From: Bacillus salacetis
GTDB lineage: Bacteria > Bacillota > Bacilli > Bacillales > Bacillaceae_B
Assembly: GCF_003581585.1 (NCBI RefSeq)
Contig: NZ_QXIR01000008.1
Span: forward strand, 61,354-125,353
Direction of reading: 5' to 3'
Length of the DNA: 64,000 nucleotides
Part shown: positions 61,276-64,000 of the stretch, piece after piece
Position numbering within the stretch: position 1 is the first letter of the stretch
How the letters are laid out: each line of letters opens with the position of its first letter
Position numbers and translations under genes: made by a program
The notes under the pieces: model-generated
Databases searched by the model: none
What the model saw: only the letters and a program-made list of their open reading frames with translations
Told to the model about the DNA's origin: nothing

Positions 61276-61632
61276 ATGAAAATGAAGTCTATCAGCTATG
61301 GAGTATTAGCAGGAAGTGCCCTCGGCGCAATCGCTGCCTTACTGACCACCCCTCAGTCCGGAAAAGACCTCAAGGGCCAGATCAGGAAAAATAAAGACGA
61401 ATGGAAATCCATCTTACTCGAGATCAAAACTAACGCTGTTGAAGTCAAAGACGCTGTTTCCCGCCTTTCCTCAGAAGGAAAGGAAACCATCACACACTTA
61501 AAAGATGACATGCAAAACTCCATTCAAGCATGGCAAGGAAGCACAGAACCGAACATTCAGCATATCAAAGATGAGATCAGTGCAATCGAACAGCTTGCAG
61601 AAGATATGGAACAAACAGTAAGTAAACAATAA
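61276..61632 (+). CDS. yhaH: YtxH-like protein YhaH
   Basis: A 118-residue protein. A short glycine-rich hydrophobic start (SISYGVLAGSALGAIAALLTTPQSGKDLKGQIRKN) typical of YtxH-domain proteins is followed by a long amphipathic coil. It probably sits on the membrane by its N-terminus. In B. subtilis yhaH lies in the same position beside scoC. A GAGGAGA site lies 6 bases before the ATG. Family members are linked to general stress, but the role is unknown. Confidence 0.87.
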   Translation: MKMKSISYGVLAGSALGAIAALLTTPQSGKDLKGQIRKNKDEWKSILLEIKTNAVEVKDAVSRLSSEGKETITHLKDDMQNSIQAWQGSTEPNIQHIKDEISAIEQLAEDMEQTVSKQ

Positions 61633-61636
61633 CTTT

Positions 61637-61675
61637 AAAGGGTTCGGCAGAGTTTTTCTGCCGGATCCTTTTTTA
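61637..61675 (+). terminator. Terminator of yhaH
   Basis: GGGTTCGGCAG pairs with CTGCCGGATCC (two G-U pairs), followed by TTTTTT. Confidence 0.85.
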
Positions 61676-61849
61676 ACGCTTACATCTCGGGTTTACTCCC
61701 TTTTTCAGAAGAAACATCACCTTTCTAAAAATTTTGTAAATTTAAACCTTTATTAATTTTTATTTTATTGGCATAATAAAAGAGAGGGTTTTAAACTCTG
61801 AGATTAGTAGACACTGGACACGGTATTTCAATCAACTTTTGCAAAGCGG

Positions 61850-62428
61850 GTGAATCGGATGGAAGAGAGAGAATTTTCAATGAAGGAAGCAATGTTATTC
61901 AGCCAAAGAATGGCCCAACTGAGTAAAGCCTTATGGAAAGCAATCGAAAAGGATTGGCAGCAATGGATTAAGCCTTATGACCTTAATATAAATGAACACC
62001 ATATCTTGTGGATCTCCTATCACCTCAAAGGAGCATCCATTTCAGATGTGGCCAAGTTCGGCGTCATGCATGTTTCAACTGCCTTTAACTTTTCTAAAAA
62101 ACTGGAGGAAAGAGAACTGCTCCGTTTTTCCAAGAGGGAAAATGATAAACGCAACACCTATATCCAACTGACTGAAAAAGGTGAAAGCGTTTTACTTGAA
62201 TTGATGAGGAATTATAAGCCTGAAAACCATTCCATTTTTCAGGGAGTGACCCCTTTAAGAGAATTATACGGCCGCTTCCCGGATATGATTGAAATGATGG
62301 CGGTTGTAAAGAATATCTATGGAAATGACTTCATGGAGATCTTTGAAAAGTCGTTTCATAATATTGAAGCGGAATTCACTGAAGAAAATGGTGAGCTGCA
62401 AAAAGTTTCCGAAGAAAAAGAAGCCTGA
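61850..62428 (+). CDS. scoC: Transition-state regulator ScoC (Hpr)
   Basis: A 192-residue MarR-family repressor. The block [65 protein letters not shown] is nearly that of B. subtilis Hpr. It represses protease, sporulation and transport genes in late growth. The GTG at 61850 gives an MNRMEE start comparable to the known MNRVE; an ATG at 61859 has a better-spaced GGGTGA and is a real alternative. Its stop abuts yhaI. Confidence 0.95.
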   Translation: MNRMEEREFSMKEAMLFSQRMAQLSKALWKAIEKDWQQWIKPYDLNINEHHILWISYHLKGASISDVAKFGVMHVSTAFNFSKKLEERELLRFSKRENDKRNTYIQLTEKGESVLLELMRNYKPENHSIFQGVTPLRELYGRFPDMIEMMAVVKNIYGNDFMEIFEKSFHNIEAEFTEENGELQKVSEEKEA

Positions 62429-62758
62429 TCACAGATTGCGGCGGAGCTGTTCCATCAACAGTGGATATAACCCTTGGGCTGTACAAGCTTCTATTACTTC
62501 TTCAGGCGAGAATCGCGGATCAAGGTTTTCGGTGAATTCTTTAAAAAGCGGAGCAAAAAAGACAAATCCTTCCGCTTTTTGTTCCTGTGAATGATTGTTC
62601 AGTCTTTCACACAAGTTATAGAAATTTTCCACTTCCATTTCAGACAGCCCTTTTTTTATGACAAGCCTGTAAAAATCATTTCCCTCCCCTGGAATCATTT
62701 CAAGCAGCATCCTTTGCTGAAACTCCAGCTTCTCAATCCTTTTGATTAGTTCATTCAT
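62429..62758 (-). CDS. yhaI: DUF1878 family protein YhaI
   Basis: A 109-residue helical protein (MNELIKRIEKLEFQQRMLLEMI, then DFYRLVIKKGLSEMEVENFYNLCERLN and PEEVIEACTAQGLYPLLMEQL). It matches the DUF1878 / YhaI family located next to scoC in B. subtilis. Function unknown. GGGGGG lies 6 bases before the ATG. It is convergent with scoC with no gap. Confidence 0.88.
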   Translation of the reverse strand: MNELIKRIEKLEFQQRMLLEMIPGEGNDFYRLVIKKGLSEMEVENFYNLCERLNNHSQEQKAEGFVFFAPLFKEFTENLDPRFSPEEVIEACTAQGLYPLLMEQLRRNL

Positions 62759-63070
62759 TTCAATCCCCCCTTACTCATCCTGCAATAATTTATTAGCAAA
62801 AATCTTATTTCGCAAAAATATTGTAGTTCTTTTTCAAGAAATGACTTCCACTATTTCTATAGATAAATCATACCAAATGCTTTAAAATCTTGCTATTGGC
62901 TGGTTTCGAAAGCTGCATCATTTCCTTAAGTTACAATATAAAATTATTAGAATTTTTTTTTTACAGATTAATGTTAATTTAACTATTGATTTTTTTCATC
63001 AGACATCGTAAAGTATGAAAGCGAAAGATGAAAAAACAAGACTTTGTCGTCTGATGGAGGCGATTTTTTT
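62759..63070. other. Intergenic region between yhaI and the DUF3267 gene
   Basis: About 310 bp of AT-rich DNA with divergent promoters expected. No hairpin or open frame with a ribosome site was seen. Confidence 0.5.
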
Positions 63071-63619
63071 ATGCATTGCTGGAAAACCATTAACCTTGAA
63101 AAACAATTCGGTCACAGCCGGGTAATTTTCCTGTCAGGGCTTGTAATGATGACGGTATTTACACTCATCTACGTGCCTGTCAATCTCATACTCTCTGAGG
63201 ATCTCTATGACACTCATTTTTATTTATTCATGGCAGGCATGATTTTGATTTATCCAGCACATAAGCTGCTGCATATTGTACCGATATTGTCCTATTTAAA
63301 TAAAATTAAATACCAAGTAAAGCGTCAACTTTTCTTTTTCCCGATCTTCACTTTCCGTGTGAGTGAACCGATTCCAAAATACCGGTTTATTTTAGCGCTG
63401 CTGTTCCCGTTTTTCTTAATCAACACAGTGTTGCTGGCAGGCTGCGTCATGATGCCGCATTACTCCCATTATTTCACGATCCTGACAGCGTTTCATACTG
63501 GCATTTGCACAATTGACCTGTTGTATGCTAAATGTTTGCTATACTCCCCGCGGGATGCGATGATTGAAGAAAATGAGGACGGCTATGAAATTCTGAACCT
63601 TCAAAGAGGCACTATATAG
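63071..63619 (+). CDS. DUF3267 family membrane protein (YhaJ-like)
   Basis: A 182-residue protein with four predicted membrane helices. The segment IYPAHKLLHIVPIL near residue 68 fits the zincin-like HxxxH core of DUF3267 proteins (here HKLLH). From its place after yhaI it may be YhaJ. The ATG at 63071 follows GGAGG at 10 bases; the longer TTG start at 63044 has no site. No function known. Confidence 0.78.
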   Translation: MHCWKTINLEKQFGHSRVIFLSGLVMMTVFTLIYVPVNLILSEDLYDTHFYLFMAGMILIYPAHKLLHIVPILSYLNKIKYQVKRQLFFFPIFTFRVSEPIPKYRFILALLFPFFLINTVLLAGCVMMPHYSHYFTILTAFHTGICTIDLLYAKCLLYSPRDAMIEENEDGYEILNLQRGTI

Positions 63620-63775
63620 ATAGTCAGCGCCCGGACTCATCACCTTTCTGTATGAGCCGGACGGCTCTGTACATTATCTATCAATGCCTCTTCTTCATTT
63701 CCGGTACTTCATTCTACCAATTTAAAGGATATTTTGGTATCGTATAGCATATAGGAGATATAGGGAGGGGATAAA

Positions 63776-63955
63776 ATGATCTCCATTTTTATCATTTTTT
63801 CAGTATTTATCCTTTATTTTATAAACCAAATGACAAACTCACTTTGTCTGCAAAAAGAAATACCTGAAGAAAGACAGCCAAAAGTCTTCAGAACCATCAA
63901 CATACTGATAACCATACTCTTAATTTCATCGTACATAGAAATATTGTATGCTTAA
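63776..63955 (+). CDS. Small two-helix membrane protein, 59 residues
   Basis: A short frame with a strong GGGAGGGG site. The product has an N-terminal helix (MISIFIIFSVFILYFINQM), a charged middle (KEIPEERQPK) and a second helix (INILITILLISSYIEILYA). Function unknown. It lies downstream of the DUF3267 gene with a 156-bp gap that includes a small hairpin near 63632-63662. Confidence 0.65.
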   Translation: MISIFIIFSVFILYFINQMTNSLCLQKEIPEERQPKVFRTINILITILLISSYIEILYA

Positions 63956-63956
63956 C

Positions 63957-64000
63957 CGAAAAGCGGAAGCGCCTATCTCAGGGGCGGCAAGCGCTGGAGG
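63957..64000 (+). repeat. Start of a dispersed repeat, cut by the window edge
   Basis: AAAAGCGGAAGCGCC and AAGCGCTGGAG match the ends of the element family at 43454-43742. It begins right after the preceding stop codon. Confidence 0.6.

Overview
The window looks like chromosomal DNA of a low-GC, endospore-forming member of the Bacillaceae. It carries a complete gerPABCDEF spore-coat operon behind a SigK-type promoter, comK, scoC, ecsABC, AddAB-type recombination genes and the quinol oxidase qoxABCD. From memory, the gene order follows the prsA-proximal to gerP part of the Bacillus subtilis chromosome in inverted orientation. No rRNA, tRNA, CRISPR array, prophage or intact transposase gene was seen.

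Layout, left to right. 1-3.4 kb: the 3' part of a DUF418 membrane protein, gerPA-F and hlpB. 3.6-10.9 kb: addA and addB; the sbcDC pair that I would expect between hlpB and addA is absent. 11.2-17.4 kb: an MFS transporter, a thiolase and 3-ketoacyl reductase pair, a tiny lipoprotein, signal peptidase I and a TVP38 protein. 17.8-25.7 kb: an S9 peptidase, a YhjD-like protein, comK and yhzC, a coiled-coil protein, an M48 protease and azlCD. 25.8-35.9 kb: a DUF218 protein, small Cys-rich proteins, fatty-acid genes (ech, lcfB with a FadR-type operator), lplJ-yhfI with a candidate Fur box, yhfH, a small phosphotransferase operon and a DUF3231 protein. 36-43.5 kb: yhgE, its TetR regulator yhgD, and qoxABCD. 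43.8-49.3 kb: a small membrane protein, hemY-hemH-hemE and hmoB. 49.7-55.8 kb: liaFSR, a YhfA-type permease, a decayed PAP2 phosphatase pseudogene and the M20 amidohydrolase yhaA. 56.2-64 kb: ecsC-ecsB-ecsA, hit, trpP, yhaH, scoC, yhaI, a DUF3267 protein and a small membrane protein.

Functional threads: heme synthesis and use (hemEHY, hmoB, the heme-copper oxidase qoxABCD); fatty-acid activation and oxidation (lcfB, ech, thiolase, reductase) and lipoate salvage; envelope stress, secretion and late-growth control (liaFSR, signal peptidase, ecs, scoC, comK); and spore germination (gerP).

The most striking non-coding feature is a set of six intergenic tandem arrays (about 12.5, 15.9, 29.9, 44.2, 49.5 and 55.9 kb). 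Their sequences are unrelated, yet the repeat unit is always 51-53 bp, about five turns of B-DNA. Four of the six lie between convergent genes. The window also has two copies of a 190-bp MITE with inverted ends and 8-bp target duplications, a nested or tandem family of dispersed GC-rich repeats, a perfect 55-bp palindrome, and several well-matched operators (SigK, FadR, YhgD, Fur-like, cre-like).
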